Below, piece after piece: positions 50,464 through 60,691 of a DNA stretch of 64,000 nt. Positions within the stretch are counted from its first letter, which is position 1; each line of letters starts with the position of its first letter. The notes under the pieces are model-generated. The model was not told the origin of the DNA. It saw nothing but the letters and a program-made list of their open reading frames with translations, and did not search any database. This DNA is from Cyclobacterium salsum (GTDB taxonomy: Bacteria; Bacteroidota; Bacteroidia; Cytophagales; Cyclobacteriaceae): assembly GCF_010119245.1 (NCBI RefSeq), contig NZ_WNKG01000002.1, forward strand, positions 496,001-560,000, given 5' to 3'. The translations under genes were made by a program, and so were the position numbers.

Positions 50464-51282
50464 CTAGCTAAATTTATCCAGCGGTCTGGCAATAGGCTCC
50501 TTTAGGGGAATTACCTTGCTTTCGAATGGTTTGGCTTTCCCGAAATCCAGCTCATTGTAATAAATGAGTTGCCAGTTTCCTTCGTGATCTTCTGCCAGGG
50601 CACTTAACGATTCCACCCAGTCACCTGAATTGTAATATTCGATGCCGTCAATGGTCCTGATTTCTGCCTTGTGTATGTGACCACAGATAATGCCATCGCA
50701 GCCTTTAGAGCGGGCTATTTTACACAATTCCGTTTCAAATCCGTCGATATAGGTAACGGCCGATTTAACCCTGGATTTCACATACTGGGACAAGGAAAAA
50801 TAGGGCAATCCTTTTTTCCTACGGTAGTGGTTCACACGGGTGTTGAGCCAAAGTAAAAAAGTATATCCCATATCCCCCAGGTAAGCTATCCAGCGCAGGT
50901 TAGTAGTGATATTGTCAAATACATCTCCGTGAGTAATAAAGTATTTCTTTCCGTTGCTTTCGTAAATCAGGTCTTTACGTATGGAAAGGTTGCCGATTTC
51001 CAAGGGCAGTACCTGGTCCAGAAAATCATCGTGATTTCCCCGCAGGTAGATCACTTTGGTACGATCGCAGTCGATCATTTTCAGTACCCTTTTGAAAACC
51101 CGGGTGTGTTTTCGCTTCCAACTGCCTGATTTTTTAAGCTGCCATCCATCGATAATGTCGCCGTTGAGAATCAGATTTTCGCATTGATATTGTTTGAGAA
51201 ACCTGACCACTTCTTTGGCCTTGGACCCTTTTGTTCCCAAATGAATGTCGGAAAGAACGATGGTTTTAAAGTTTGTTTCCAA
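50464..51282 (-). CDS. Metallophosphoesterase, UDP-2,3-diacylglucosamine diphosphatase-like
   Basis: The protein has a calcineurin-like fold with VLSDIHLGTKGSKA, NGDIIDGW, RGNHDDF, THGDVFD and CGHIHKAE, which supply the two-metal site. The set is close to LpxH-like hydrolases, but the protein is distinct from the second LpxH-like gene at 56225. The start is uncertain: an ATG at 51348 adds 22 residues with no homology-like pattern, and a TTG at 51282 gives an N-terminus (LETNFKTIVLSDIHLG) of normal length, so I use the TTG. It forms an operon with the downstream glycosyltransferase (6 bases apart). Confidence 0.85.
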   Translation of the reverse strand: METNFKTIVLSDIHLGTKGSKAKEVVRFLKQYQCENLILNGDIIDGWQLKKSGSWKRKHTRVFKRVLKMIDCDRTKVIYLRGNHDDFLDQVLPLEIGNLSIRKDLIYESNGKKYFITHGDVFDNITTNLRWIAYLGDMGYTFLLWLNTRVNHYRRKKGLPYFSLSQYVKSRVKSAVTYIDGFETELCKIARSKGCDGIICGHIHKAEIRTIDGIEYYNSGDWVESLSALAEDHEGNWQLIYYNELDFGKAKPFESKVIPLKEPIARPLDKFS

Positions 51283-51424
51283 AGTATTCTTGTTTTGGAA
51301 GCAATATAGGCCAGCAAGATAAACTGTTGATGAATTGCTGTTTATCAAAATGCTATGAAAGTACTTGAGCGACCGATCGTTGTGAATGAATTGTTACCGG
51401 TCCGTTAAGTACGGGAACAGGATA

Positions 51425-52768
51425 TCAGGCATTAAAGATCAATTTAAAGATGGTTCCCTGGCCCAGGGTGGATTTTACCTGAATATTGCCCTTATGCCTG
51501 CGCATGATTTGCTTGGAAAGGCTAAGCCCTATCCCAGAGCCTTTCTTTTTGGTCGTGAAAAAGGGGATAAATATCTTGTTAAGCGCTTCCTCTTCGATGC
51601 CTTTACCACTGTCTTCTACTTCGATGATGATTTTTCCATTGTCATCGATAAAGGCACGTAGGTAGATTTTCTTATCGGGAAGGTTTTCGACGGCATGAAT
51701 GGCATTCTGAGTAAGGTTAATCATCACTTGTTCGATTTGCGAACTGTCTGCAAACAAGAGCAGGTCTTCAGGGGTAATTTGTTTTTCAAGTTTCACATCC
51801 TGGGACTCCAGCTGGTTTTGAAGTAAAAGATCCATCTGGTCAAACAATTCCCGGATTTTTATCGCAGAAAATTTGGGAAACGGGATATGTGCCAGGCTTC
51901 TGAAATCACTTACAAAATTGATCAATCCTTCACTTCGCTTCTCTATCGTAGACAATCCCATTTGATAATCTCTCAGTTCCTCCATTTCTACGGTTTCTTT
52001 TTGCCGCATCTTGGACTTTATATCCGAGCTGATGGTCGCCGCCAGAGAGGAAATCGGAGCGATGGAATTCATTATTTCATGCGTCAGTACCCGAATAAGA
52101 TTTTGCCATGCTTCCATCTCCTTTTCTTCTAACTCACTCTGAATATTTTGCAAGGAGACTAATTTAAATTTTACGTCCCTTAGTACCAATTCAATCGCAT
52201 AAACAGAAAGCTGCATAATCCCATCCGGATGGGCAATCTTTATCAATTCGCTTCCCCCGGTTCGCAGGTTTTCGATGGCATGATGTAGCTCTTTATTAAT
52301 GGATGCGATTTCCTGAATATGGGATAGTTTGTCGATGTTGAGCATGCGCTTGGCAGCCGTATTGAGAATCTGCACGCTGCCATCTGACTCAAACGTGATC
52401 AATCCGATACTGAGGTGTTGGAATACTGTCCTGAAATAATGGAAGTTGGCCTCTTTTTCTATCTGGTCTTCCTTGAGTTTGGCCAGAATCGCATTGAATT
52501 CGATGTGCAAGTCATCGGTTTCTGTACCGTCAAATTTTACCGGATATACCGTTGCGTAGTTGTTTTGTTTTATGTTGTCTAGAAATTGGCGCACTTTTTT
52601 AAAGCTACTTTCTGCATAGCGAATCAGCAGGATCAGTTGCACAAATGTCAGGATAATAAATAGCGAAATCGCAAAGACTCCGGAATCATTAACAATGATG
52701 TAAGCTAGTAAAAAGAGCGTGAGGGTTAGTACAAAAATTCTTCCCAGTAAGCCGACTTTATAATCCAT
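51425..52768 (-). CDS. PAS-containing sensor histidine kinase (NtrB-like)
   Basis: The 447-residue kinase has two membrane helices at the N-terminus (about 10-50), a HAMP-like linker, a PAS domain (about 105-210, FHYFRTVFQHLSIGLITFESDGSV), a phospho-accepting LTHEIMNSIAPISSL segment near residue 228, and the ATPase part with LTQNAIHAVENL, EDSGKGI and GSGIGLSLSKQIM. No large sensory loop lies between the helices, so it may sense the membrane or cytoplasm. It overlaps the sigma-54 response regulator by 11 bases and is surely its partner. Confidence 0.93.
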   Translation of the reverse strand: MDYKVGLLGRIFVLTLTLFLLAYIIVNDSGVFAISLFIILTFVQLILLIRYAESSFKKVRQFLDNIKQNNYATVYPVKFDGTETDDLHIEFNAILAKLKEDQIEKEANFHYFRTVFQHLSIGLITFESDGSVQILNTAAKRMLNIDKLSHIQEIASINKELHHAIENLRTGGSELIKIAHPDGIMQLSVYAIELVLRDVKFKLVSLQNIQSELEEKEMEAWQNLIRVLTHEIMNSIAPISSLAATISSDIKSKMRQKETVEMEELRDYQMGLSTIEKRSEGLINFVSDFRSLAHIPFPKFSAIKIRELFDQMDLLLQNQLESQDVKLEKQITPEDLLLFADSSQIEQVMINLTQNAIHAVENLPDKKIYLRAFIDDNGKIIIEVEDSGKGIEEEALNKIFIPFFTTKKKGSGIGLSLSKQIMRRHKGNIQVKSTLGQGTIFKLIFNA

Positions 52769-54137
52769 ATTTCTCCAACCTTCTGTACAAAGAGGCTCGT
52801 GTCAACCCCAGTGCTTTTGCTGCTTTGGAAATGTTGCCGCCGTTTTTGTCTATGGCTTTCTGAATAAGGTTTTTTTCCACCTCGTCCAGATTGTAAGTGT
52901 TGCTGCTTACTTTATCATTGGATGGTTTGGCCGACAGAAAGAAAAAATCCCTGCTATCCAGCTCATCTCCTTCTGCCATGATGATGGCCCTTTCGATGGC
53001 ATGCTGCAGTTCCCGAATATTTCCCGGCCAACTATACCGTTGCAACAACTGCAGCGCATTTGGCTTTAGTCCTTTAAATTGTTTACGGTATTTTGCGGCG
53101 TACACGGTAAGAAAATGTGATGCCAGAATGGGAATGTCATCCTGCCTGTCACGAAGGGGGGGAAGGAAGATTTCTACCGTATTGATCCGATATAGCAGGT
53201 CTTGCCGAAAGGAATTTTCAAGGATCATGTCGTGCACCGGCATGTTGGTGGCGCAGATGAGTCGAATGTCTACCGGAATGGATTTATTGGTTCCGATACG
53301 GGTAACTTCTCTTTTTTGCAATACGGTCAGCAGTTTGGATTGTAGGGGCATGCTGAGGTTTCCGATTTCATCCAGAAATAAGGTCCCCTTATCCGCTATC
53401 TCGAACCTGCCGGCACGGTCTTCCTTTGCATCTGTATACGCTCCTCGTTTGTGACCAAAAAGCTCACTTTCGAATAAACTTTCCGTAATAGCACCCATAT
53501 CCACCCCAACGAAAATTTCATCTTTTCTTTCGGATCGATCATGGATGGCACGGGCGATCAACTCTTTTCCGGTCCCGTTTTCGCCAAGAATAAGAATATT
53601 GGCATCGGTTCCAGCCACCTTTTCGATGATGGAAAACACATTCTTCATCGAGGCACTTTGGCCGATGATCTCTGAAAAAGGTTTTTTTAAATCGGCCTGC
53701 AATTGTTTTTGCCGATTGGATAGCTTATCTACCTGATTGTAGCTTTCTTTAAGTTTGACTGCCGCCGAAAGCGTGGCCAGTAATTTCTCATTTTGCCAGG
53801 GCTTCAAGATAAAATCCGTCGCCCCCTCTTTTAATGCCTGTACCGCCATCTCCACGTCTCCAAAAGCAGTGATCAGGATGACGACTGCCTTGGGATCTAT
53901 TTCTTTGATCTGTCGCAGCCAATGAAACCCTTCTTTACCGGAAGTGGTGTCTTCCGTAAAATTCATATCCAGAAGAATGACATCAAAACTCGTATTATTG
54001 ACTAAAAACGGAATTCTTCTGGGATCCTTTTCAATAAACACTTCTTTCGCATGCTTCTTTAGCAACATTTTAGCCGCGAATAACAAGTCCTCATTGTCAT
54101 CCACTATCAAAATCTTACCCAAATTCGTCTCTTCCAT
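52758..54137 (-). CDS. Sigma-54-dependent response regulator (NtrC family)
   Basis: The 459-residue protein has a receiver domain (D57 in FDVILLDMNF), an AAA+ domain (about 155-390; Walker A GENGTGKE, Walker B TLFLDEIG) and a Fis-type helix-turn-helix at the C-terminus (GGNISKAAKALGLTRASLYRRLE). The sigma-54 contact loop reads GAYTDA instead of the classical GAFTGA, a variant I recall as common in this phylum, so it may still activate sigma-54. It is co-transcribed with the kinase. Its targets are unknown; a sigma-54-like promoter lies at 13052 in this window, but no link is shown. Confidence 0.94.
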   Translation of the reverse strand: MEETNLGKILIVDDNEDLLFAAKMLLKKHAKEVFIEKDPRRIPFLVNNTSFDVILLDMNFTEDTTSGKEGFHWLRQIKEIDPKAVVILITAFGDVEMAVQALKEGATDFILKPWQNEKLLATLSAAVKLKESYNQVDKLSNRQKQLQADLKKPFSEIIGQSASMKNVFSIIEKVAGTDANILILGENGTGKELIARAIHDRSERKDEIFVGVDMGAITESLFESELFGHKRGAYTDAKEDRAGRFEIADKGTLFLDEIGNLSMPLQSKLLTVLQKREVTRIGTNKSIPVDIRLICATNMPVHDMILENSFRQDLLYRINTVEIFLPPLRDRQDDIPILASHFLTVYAAKYRKQFKGLKPNALQLLQRYSWPGNIRELQHAIERAIIMAEGDELDSRDFFFLSAKPSNDKVSSNTYNLDEVEKNLIQKAIDKNGGNISKAAKALGLTRASLYRRLEKYGL

Positions 54138-54281
54138 TTTTTTTATTTAATCAATGCTGAAATAATGCCAGGTTTTCATCGGCTAATTTAGCCATAAAAA
54201 GCCAATTCTTGAATTTATTTGTTCGTAAATGGACATTTTAAGTACGCAATTGGACAAGTGGGGATTCCTTGCCTAATGACT

Positions 54282-54311
54282 TTTAATAGCCTAATAAAAA
54301 TGTTACCTTTG
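54282..54311 (+). promoter_or_regulatory. Bacteroidota-type promoter of the FKBP isomerase gene
   Basis: TTT (54282-54284), 19 bases, then TACCTTTG (54304-54311). The -7 element is a full TAnnTTTG match, while the -33 has TTT in place of TTG. The ATG lies 27 bases downstream of it. Confidence 0.5.
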
Positions 54312-54337
54312 TTGTTTAAACAAACTAATACAAACTT

Positions 54338-54766
54338 ATGTCTGTAGCAACTAAAGGAAATACCGTTAAGGTACACTACACAGGAAAACTAAAAGACGGA
54401 ACTATATTTGACTCTTCTCAAGATCGTGACCCGTTGGAATTCATCTTGGGAGATGGGAAAATGATCAAGGGATTTGACGTTGCCGTTGAGGGCATGCAAG
54501 TTGGAGATGATAAAAGTGTGACCATTCCTTCTGAGGAAGCTTACGGTCAGAAAAGAGAAGATATGATGCTGGATGTTCCTTTGGAGCAGGTTCCTGCCGA
54601 AATTAAGCCTGAAGTAGGAATGGATCTTTCCATCCAAAATCAACAAGGACAACCAACTCCGGTAAAGGTAGTCCATGTCGATGAAGCTAAAATCACGCTT
54701 GATGCCAATCACCCGCTTGCTGGAGAAGATCTGGTTTTCGATATCAAATTGGTAGAAGTAAAGTAA
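54338..54766 (+). CDS. FKBP-type peptidyl-prolyl isomerase, SlyD-like
   Basis: The 142-residue protein has the FKBP core split by an insert-in-flap: VHYTGKLKDGTIFDSS and IKGFDVAVEGMQVGD (residues 12-62), the insert DVPLEQVPAEIKPEVGMDL (about 83-105), then LDANHPLAGEDLVFDIKLVEVK. That order is typical of SlyD. It lacks the histidine/cysteine-rich tail of E. coli SlyD, so metal delivery is unlikely. There is no signal peptide, so it is cytosolic. It has its own promoter and a strong terminator, and stands alone. Confidence 0.95.
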   Translation: MSVATKGNTVKVHYTGKLKDGTIFDSSQDRDPLEFILGDGKMIKGFDVAVEGMQVGDDKSVTIPSEEAYGQKREDMMLDVPLEQVPAEIKPEVGMDLSIQNQQGQPTPVKVVHVDEAKITLDANHPLAGEDLVFDIKLVEVK

Positions 54767-54788
54767 TCGTTATTTAAAGCCGGTTAAG

Positions 54789-54818
54789 AAAAAAGGGAGC
54801 GTTTGGCTCCCTTTTTTT
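54789..54818. terminator. Bidirectional terminator between the FKBP gene and the convergent gene
   Basis: Six A, then GGGAGC-GTTTG-GCTCCC, then seven T. It serves the FKBP gene on the plus strand and, read backwards, the minus-strand gene whose stop lies at its edge (54817). Confidence 0.9.
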
Positions 54819-55251
54819 ATTCGTCAAGATTCACGTTTCTTTCCATGCTTCCGGGTGGGTTGGCATACACACTTTTGGTCTTATTATACTTTGCATTGCC
54901 CACTTCTACCACAAACAGTTTGCTGTTTAAATGGGTAAAATCATAGTTTTTTTGCATACCGTCTGTAGGATTTAGTTGGTCGTGCAAAATCAAATTCCCT
55001 AAAATATCGTATATTTTTACATCCGTCAGTTGTTTTCTCGGCTTTTCCAAAACCAACTTGAATCGCTTATTCCCCAGGGATTGAAGGTTAAAGTTTACCG
55101 GAGCAGAACCCAAGTCTGAGGGAAATGATATTTCAGTTTCAATCAGTTGCCTGACATTCTGTGCACCTACAAAGAATGTACTTGCACCATAAAAAGCTAA
55201 CAAAAGGAATACTAAGGGTATGTATTTTTTCGTAATTTTATCTCCATCCAT
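54817..55251 (-). CDS. Exported hypothetical protein with a C-terminal sorting-domain-like sandwich
   Basis: The 144-residue product has a signal peptide (about 10-30, ending FFVGAQ) and a small beta-sandwich: FNLQSLGNKRFKLVLEKPRK, VKIYDILGNLILHDQ and FTHLNSKLFVVEVGN. The VKIYDxxGNLIxxxxL pattern resembles the type IX secretion C-terminal domain, but here it is most of the protein rather than a tail on an enzyme. I do not recognise a function; it could be a small secreted or surface adhesin-like protein. Confidence in the gene is good, and low for any role. Confidence 0.6.
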   Translation of the reverse strand: MDGDKITKKYIPLVFLLLAFYGASTFFVGAQNVRQLIETEISFPSDLGSAPVNFNLQSLGNKRFKLVLEKPRKQLTDVKIYDILGNLILHDQLNPTDGMQKNYDFTHLNSKLFVVEVGNAKYNKTKSVYANPPGSMERNVNLDE

Positions 55252-55410
55252 TAACGCACAAATTGCAAAAATTGAACCGAAAAATTTTAATTTTTCACCT
55301 ATAATTAATATTAATTAACAAATTTATAATTTATTAATTAATTTTTTGTCCCGATAGATATACAATATGAGCGGTTTTATGTAAGTGGTGCTGCCCGGTT
55401 AAGTATGGAT

Positions 55411-56250
55411 TCAAAAAGCCTCCGGGCGGTTGAATGCCCGTAAGATATGAGTATCCAATAAAATCACTTTATTAGTTGTTAATGCCAACGCCTTAATTTC
55501 CGGTAAATCGGGCAAACGAAGTTGGGTACTCACATCCGATAGAAAGTTGGTTTTAAGCAAGTAATCACCCTCCAGGTAGTAGATAAACTCCTGATCAATA
55601 AAGGCCGGAACCTCTCCGGGAATGGGTATTTTTTTAATAAAATTTGCCTGATTATCAAAAAGATATATCCCCTCCGTCGCTATTTGTAGAAACAATAAAT
55701 TTTTTCTTTCCTGTATCTGCAGGATTTCCAAACTACTATGAGGAAGTAATGCCATTAGGGGTTGTTGCTGTACCAGGTTACCGGAAGACAGGTCGATTTT
55801 TTTAAGCCTCAAGTCGGTCTCGTCGTACAGCCAAAGCCCATGATTATTTCCCTGGCTAGCATGACTGATATAACCCGTAATACCCAGGTCGGCCATTGTA
55901 CTCCTATTGATTGGGTTTAGAAAACGATCGAGGATTTCAATTTGCTGCTGGCTTGCCGAAAACAAGAAAATGGATACCGTCCAAAACGCATCCAATTGGC
56001 TCAATGGCGCGCTGAACGCGGGAGCATAAATATTCAGCGAATCACCCTGTTCGCTAAATTGTCTTAAGTAGCCGTTTTGGTCACTTACGAAAATATTTCC
56101 TCTCCGGTCAACGGATAACTTGTCTGCTTGCTCCAACTCCAGCGTCCAGGCCGTTTCGGATAGTTGCTGCATGTGGCCGGGGAAGCTTATGCCCAAGCTG
56201 AAAGCCTGAATCAAGAGGATAGTTTTAATCAGATTTAATCGCATATCCAT
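55411..56250 (-). CDS. Exported hypothetical protein, probably beta-propeller-like
   Basis: About 279 residues with a signal peptide (about 1-25) and repeats such as KLSVDRRGNIFVSDQNGYLRQFSEQGD and LKKIDLSSGNLVQQQ, each with an aspartate/glycine turn, which recall NHL-type propeller blades. No catalytic or binding residues are recognised. The ATG at 56250 (or 56244) gives a normal signal peptide; an earlier one at 56292 would add a leader. It overlaps the end of the LpxH-like gene by 26 bases, so it is coupled to it. Confidence 0.6.
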   Translation of the reverse strand: MDMRLNLIKTILLIQAFSLGISFPGHMQQLSETAWTLELEQADKLSVDRRGNIFVSDQNGYLRQFSEQGDSLNIYAPAFSAPLSQLDAFWTVSIFLFSASQQQIEILDRFLNPINRSTMADLGITGYISHASQGNNHGLWLYDETDLRLKKIDLSSGNLVQQQPLMALLPHSSLEILQIQERKNLLFLQIATEGIYLFDNQANFIKKIPIPGEVPAFIDQEFIYYLEGDYLLKTNFLSDVSTQLRLPDLPEIKALALTTNKVILLDTHILRAFNRPEAF

Positions 56251-57010
56251 TGTACGATTTGAGTTGAAAAAACCATCCGTCAAATTCGCCATAGTGGGAT
56301 TGATTGACCCATTCCCCTAAATTGAAATAGGTGGAATTTCCATGAAGGGGCAGGTTTAACGGTAAGTGCCGGTGGCCGAAAACATAGTAATCAAAATGCA
56401 TCTTTTTTTCAATTTCCAGGCAATATTGGTAAAGCCACTCGTTGTCTTTTCCCTTAAATTCCCCCTCTTGTTTCTGATCATTGGTTAGCCGGCTGTTTTT
56501 TGACCAGGAATGAGCGATAGCCATGCCAATGTCCGGATGAATCCACTTGAATAGCCATTGGCAGTATTTGCTTGTAAAAATCCGTTTTAAGATCTTGTAT
56601 TTTCTGTCTCCCGGACCCAGCCCGTCTCCATGGCCTACCAAAAACTTTTTCTGGTTAATTTCCATTTCCAGGGGATGGTGAAATACCGGGATTTCGAGTT
56701 CCTCTGTAAAATAATCCCGCATCCACAGGTCATGATTGCCAGTAAAGAAAAAAAGCGGAATGCCATCGGCCCGCATGGAAGTTATTTTAGAAATAAAACG
56801 GACAAACCCTTTCGGAATAACTTTTTCATATTCAAACCAAAAATCAAAAATATCTCCTAAAAAGAATACCGCGGCGGCATCTTTTTCAATTTCTCCCAGC
56901 CACTTGATGATTTTTTGTTCCCGCTCCCTGCTCGATTTCAAGTCCGGAGTTCCCAGATGAAAGTCAGAAACAAAATATACTTTTTGCTGATCTTTTAACC
57001 GGATCTTCAT
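56225..57010 (-). CDS. lpxH: UDP-2,3-diacylglucosamine diphosphatase (LpxH family)
   Basis: This enzyme makes lipid X for lipid A. The 261-residue protein has VYFVSDFHLGTPD, FFLGDIFDFWFEYE, TGNHDLWM, VGHGDGLGPG and VFGHRHLPLN, the complete two-metal site, plus the FxWxH-like FKWIHPD region near residue 150. The start at 57010 (MKIRLKDQQKV) fits relatives that begin just before the first motif; the upstream ATG at 57079 would add 23 residues with no pattern. It is followed with overlap by the propeller-like gene and lies downstream of ftsH on the same strand. Confidence 0.9.
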   Translation of the reverse strand: MKIRLKDQQKVYFVSDFHLGTPDLKSSREREQKIIKWLGEIEKDAAAVFFLGDIFDFWFEYEKVIPKGFVRFISKITSMRADGIPLFFFTGNHDLWMRDYFTEELEIPVFHHPLEMEINQKKFLVGHGDGLGPGDRKYKILKRIFTSKYCQWLFKWIHPDIGMAIAHSWSKNSRLTNDQKQEGEFKGKDNEWLYQYCLEIEKKMHFDYYVFGHRHLPLNLPLHGNSTYFNLGEWVNQSHYGEFDGWFFQLKSYNGYAIKSD

Positions 57011-57225
57011 TTTGCCAGGGGGAGAGGTATTGGTTCCGGACACGGACATAATTGTTCTCAATTTTCTAAAAAGAGTCATACCGGGAAAATCATACCGACC
57101 GGCATTGACCTATCAATGACTTTAACACTATAAATATAGCGGAATAAAAACGAATCACTAAAGCAAAGCCTTGCCCATCGGCTTGATTTTTTATCTCCTG
57201 TTCCTGAGAGCTATTAAAATAATGA

Positions 57226-57268
57226 ATTCCGGTAAAAAAGTGGCTTAGCCTCTCCTTTTTACCGGAAT
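57226..57268 (-). terminator. Long hairpin downstream of ftsH
   Basis: Perfect 13-base arms ATTCCGGTAAAAA and TTTTTACCGGAAT enclose a 17-base loop that itself holds a small GGCT/AGCC pair. It begins 24 bases after the ftsH stop on the minus strand, which fits a terminator, although the T run lies inside the stem rather than after it. Confidence 0.55.
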
Positions 57269-57291
57269 CATCAATTAGAATAACAAGGAAA

Positions 57292-59340
57292 TCAATCCCT
57301 ATTTTCGATTACGTCTTCCTTCGTCTCTTCCTGCTCTCCAGAGGCATCTTCCTTTTTGGGTTCGATTGTTTCTATTTTCTTACCATCTACCACCTTTGTA
57401 AATTTTTCATATGTGGTTTCCTTATCAAAAGGCCTCTTTCCGATGAGGTTCTCCAGGTCTGACTGAAACAATATTTCCTTTTCAAGCAACTTCTGGGCAA
57501 TTATCTCAAGTTCCTTTTTTCGCTCCTTAAGTAAGGTGATTGTTTTTACGTAAGAAAACTCAATTAACTTCCGGACCTCTTCATCGATGGTTTGAGCAGT
57601 ATTTTCAGAATAGGGCTTATCTAATTTGTACTCGCTTCCCTTGCTGTCATAAAAGGAAACATTTCCTATTTTTTCATTCATCCCGTAGATGGACACGATG
57701 GAATATGCCATTTTGGTTATCCTTTCCAAATCGCTCAATGCTCCGGTGGATATTTTTCCGAATATGATTTCCTCGGCAGCACGGCCGCCGAGTGCCATGC
57801 ACATCTCGTCGATCAATTGCTCGGTTTGGTAAAGGAATTGTTCTTTGGGCAGGTATTGGGCGTATCCCAACGCAGCAATTCCTCTTGGGACAATACTGAC
57901 TTTTACCAAAGGATCTGCATGCTCTAAAAACCAGCCAGCCACTGCATGGCCCGCCTCATGGTAGGCAACAATTTTCTTTTCCTCTGGAGAAATGATTTTG
58001 TTTTTCTTCTCAAGACCTCCTATGACCCGATCCACGGCATCCTGAAAATCCTGCATATCGACCGCCTCTTTATTTCTTCTGGCAGCAATCAACGCCGCTT
58101 CATTACAAACGTTGGCTATTTCAGCACCTGCGAATCCCGGGGTTTGAGCAGCCAGTTTTTTTGGTTCCACATCATCAGCTGTCTTAATAGGCTCCAGATG
58201 GACTTTGAAAATGGCTTCTCTACCGACCATATCCGGCTTGTCTATACTAATTTGACGATCAAAACGACCCGCTCTAAGAAGTGCACTGTCCAATACATCC
58301 GGCCGGTTAGTCGCTGCTAAAACGATCACTCCTGAGTCCGTTCCGAAGCCATCCATTTCCACCAATAAGGAGTTCAGGGTATTCTCCCTTTCATCATTGG
58401 ATCCTGGCATCTGTCCTTTGCCTCTTGAACGACCGATTGCATCTATTTCATCTATAAATATAATACAAGGAGCTTTTTCTTTTGCCTGCTTAAAAAGGTC
58501 ACGGACTCTAGCCGCTCCTACTCCCACAAACATTTCTACAAAATCAGAACCTGACAAAGTAAAGAATGGGACCCCTGCTTCACCGGCAACGGCTTTGGCC
58601 AATAACGTTTTACCGGTACCGGGAGGGCCAATTAATAAGGCTCCTTTGGGAATTTTGCCTCCCAACTTGGTGAATTTACCCGGCGTTTTAAGAAATTCTA
58701 CAATTTCTTCTACTTCTTCTTTGGCCTCGTCCAAGCCTGCCACGTTGTCAAAAGTGATCTTGACCTTATTTTCAGCGTCAAATAACTGGGCCTTGGATTT
58801 CCCCACATTGAAGATCTGACCTCCGGGCCCACTCGGTCCCGACATCCGGCGCATCATCATCCAAAAAAGGAAAAAGATTAATATCAAAAAGCCGAAGCTG
58901 GAAATCCAATTACCCCAACTCTCCTCTTCTTTGGCAGAATAACCTATGCGTTCTTCCTCAGGCAACTGTTCTTCCAAACGGGTATAGCTTTCAATAAAAT
59001 TGTCTACAGAAGCAATGTTGATCCGATAGTGAGGTCCGGTAGGATTATAGAATCTGTTCTGGGCCTCCAATTCATCTTTATAACGTTGATTTTCCAATGC
59101 GGCCTCCCGTAGCGAAACTTCTACGTAGTTCTGGTTGTAGATCACGGTTACTTTCTGAACATCGTTACTTAGCACCATGTCTTCAAAACGCTTCATCGTG
59201 ATTTCCAGGGTGGCCGAATTCTGATTGAACCAAGTCACGCCTATCAAAACAATTACCGCGGTAATTATCAACCAGAGTTGAAAATTGGGCTTTTGAGGTG
59301 GCTTTGGAACAAACTTTTTAGATTTATTTTTATCACTCAT
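57292..59340 (-). CDS. ftsH: ATP-dependent zinc metalloprotease FtsH
   Basis: FtsH is a membrane-bound AAA+ protease that degrades misfolded and regulatory membrane proteins. The 682-residue protein has a first membrane helix (about 20-38), an extracellular part, a second helix (about 145-163), Walker A GPPGTGKT (about 238), Walker B IIFIDEID (about 296), the arginine region [11 protein letters not shown], and the zinc site H461-E462-A-G-H465. The C-terminal tail (about 650-682) is acidic and glutamate-rich. It follows rsfS on the same strand by 70 bases; this order is common in Bacteroidota. Confidence 0.97.
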   Translation of the reverse strand: MSDKNKSKKFVPKPPQKPNFQLWLIITAVIVLIGVTWFNQNSATLEITMKRFEDMVLSNDVQKVTVIYNQNYVEVSLREAALENQRYKDELEAQNRFYNPTGPHYRINIASVDNFIESYTRLEEQLPEEERIGYSAKEEESWGNWISSFGFLILIFFLFWMMMRRMSGPSGPGGQIFNVGKSKAQLFDAENKVKITFDNVAGLDEAKEEVEEIVEFLKTPGKFTKLGGKIPKGALLIGPPGTGKTLLAKAVAGEAGVPFFTLSGSDFVEMFVGVGAARVRDLFKQAKEKAPCIIFIDEIDAIGRSRGKGQMPGSNDERENTLNSLLVEMDGFGTDSGVIVLAATNRPDVLDSALLRAGRFDRQISIDKPDMVGREAIFKVHLEPIKTADDVEPKKLAAQTPGFAGAEIANVCNEAALIAARRNKEAVDMQDFQDAVDRVIGGLEKKNKIISPEEKKIVAYHEAGHAVAGWFLEHADPLVKVSIVPRGIAALGYAQYLPKEQFLYQTEQLIDEMCMALGGRAAEEIIFGKISTGALSDLERITKMAYSIVSIYGMNEKIGNVSFYDSKGSEYKLDKPYSENTAQTIDEEVRKLIEFSYVKTITLLKERKKELEIIAQKLLEKEILFQSDLENLIGKRPFDKETTYEKFTKVVDGKKIETIEPKKEDASGEQEETKEDVIENRD

Positions 59341-59410
59341 GTTGATTTTTTTATTACTATAAACTTTTTGTACAACGAAATAAAAAAATGAAAGTTTAAA
59401 TCCATCGGAT

Positions 59411-59764
59411 TTAGTGACTGTTTATTTTGGTCACCTTGGCATCTCCCCAAAGCTCTTCCAACTGATAAAATTCTCTTTTCTCTTTCAGGAATATGTGCAC
59501 GACCACATTAACATAGTCCATTAAGACCCATTGCCGGTTATTTTTACCCTCACTTTTCCAGGGTTTTTCACGGTTGGTTTTGTAAACTTCTTCTTCCACG
59601 GAATTGGAAATACCTTCAATCTGAGTGTCAGAGGTACCCGAACAAATCACAAAAAAGTCAGTTATCGTGCTGTTGATGTCTCGTAAATCCATTACCACTA
59701 TCTCGGAAGCTTTTTTATCTTCCATTCCTTTCACTATCACTTTGCTCAACTCCTCTGCCGTCAT
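59411..59764 (-). CDS. rsfS: Ribosome silencing factor RsfS
   Basis: RsfS binds ribosomal protein L14 and stops the subunits from joining when nutrients are low. The 117-residue protein has [25 protein letters not shown] and TKINSH at the end, with [20 protein letters not shown] in the middle, the family's standard pattern. It precedes ftsH and is divergent from birA; both share the short AT-rich region at 59765-59862. Confidence 0.95.
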   Translation of the reverse strand: MTAEELSKVIVKGMEDKKASEIVVMDLRDINSTITDFFVICSGTSDTQIEGISNSVEEEVYKTNREKPWKSEGKNNRQWVLMDYVNVVVHIFLKEKREFYQLEELWGDAKVTKINSH

Positions 59765-59862
59765 ATATTTTTTCTGGTATTTTTTTTAGTAATCTCCATT
59801 TTTTGGCTAATTTCAATGCAATTTTAAATATCCTGATTATGCAATAAAATAACTAATTATAA

Positions 59863-60618
59863 ATGCATAAAATCCTTGCCAATACGGTATTTTTGGGAAA
59901 AGATTTGCAAATACTGACAGACTGTCACTCTACGAATGATTTAGCCGTCTCCCGGCTCCGGTCTGGAATGGCAGCAGAAGGTACCGTCATCCTCACCCAT
60001 CATCAAACGCAGGGGAGAGGACAAAGAACGAATACCTGGCATGCCAAACCCGGGTTGAACCTCACGTTTTCCATGATTTTCAAACCGGATTTTCTCAAGG
60101 TAGATCAGCAATTTGTTCTCAATATGGCCATTGCCCTTGGAGTGCAAAAGGAACTCTGCCGTTTGGTTTCCGGAATTACCATCAAATGGCCCAATGATTT
60201 TCTCTCCCCGGAAGGAAAGAAAATTGGCGGAATGCTGATCGAAAACACCCTGTCTGCCAACCGGATAGCTGCTTCGGTGGCTGGGATAGGAATTAATGTA
60301 AATCAACATGAGTTTCCGGTTCCGATGGCGACATCCCTTGCCAACCTCACCAACAAATCCTATTCATTGGAACAGTTGCTCGAATGTTTGCTGATTTCGG
60401 TGGAACGCTATTACCTGCGGTTAAAAGCCGGTGATCAGGAAGCGATCCACAAAGAATACCTTAGTCAGTTACACCGCTTTGGAACCTGGGCGAGTTATGA
60501 AGATGAGCAGGTATTTACTGGTAAAATAGTTGGGGTCGGTAAGCACGGACACCTAAAAATCAAGAAACAAAATGGAACGACATCCAGTTATGATTTAAAA
60601 CAAATCCGATTCATTTAA
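59863..60618 (+). CDS. birA: Biotin--[acetyl-CoA-carboxylase] ligase (no HTH domain)
   Basis: The 251-residue ligase has the catalytic part with [26 protein letters not shown] (the biotinyl-AMP loop G-R-G), [18 protein letters not shown] and [10 protein letters not shown], then a short C-terminal domain. The N-terminal DNA-binding domain of E. coli BirA is missing, so it is a plain ligase and not a repressor. It attaches biotin to carboxyl carrier proteins. It faces away from rsfS and precedes ahcY by 73 bases. Confidence 0.95.
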   Translation: MHKILANTVFLGKDLQILTDCHSTNDLAVSRLRSGMAAEGTVILTHHQTQGRGQRTNTWHAKPGLNLTFSMIFKPDFLKVDQQFVLNMAIALGVQKELCRLVSGITIKWPNDFLSPEGKKIGGMLIENTLSANRIAASVAGIGINVNQHEFPVPMATSLANLTNKSYSLEQLLECLLISVERYYLRLKAGDQEAIHKEYLSQLHRFGTWASYEDEQVFTGKIVGVGKHGHLKIKKQNGTTSSYDLKQIRFI

Positions 60619-60691
60619 TTACCCTATTTTCTTTTGTGTCCTCGAATACTTAAATTTGCTAAAATTTAATTTAAACCATAGTAAAATAAAC

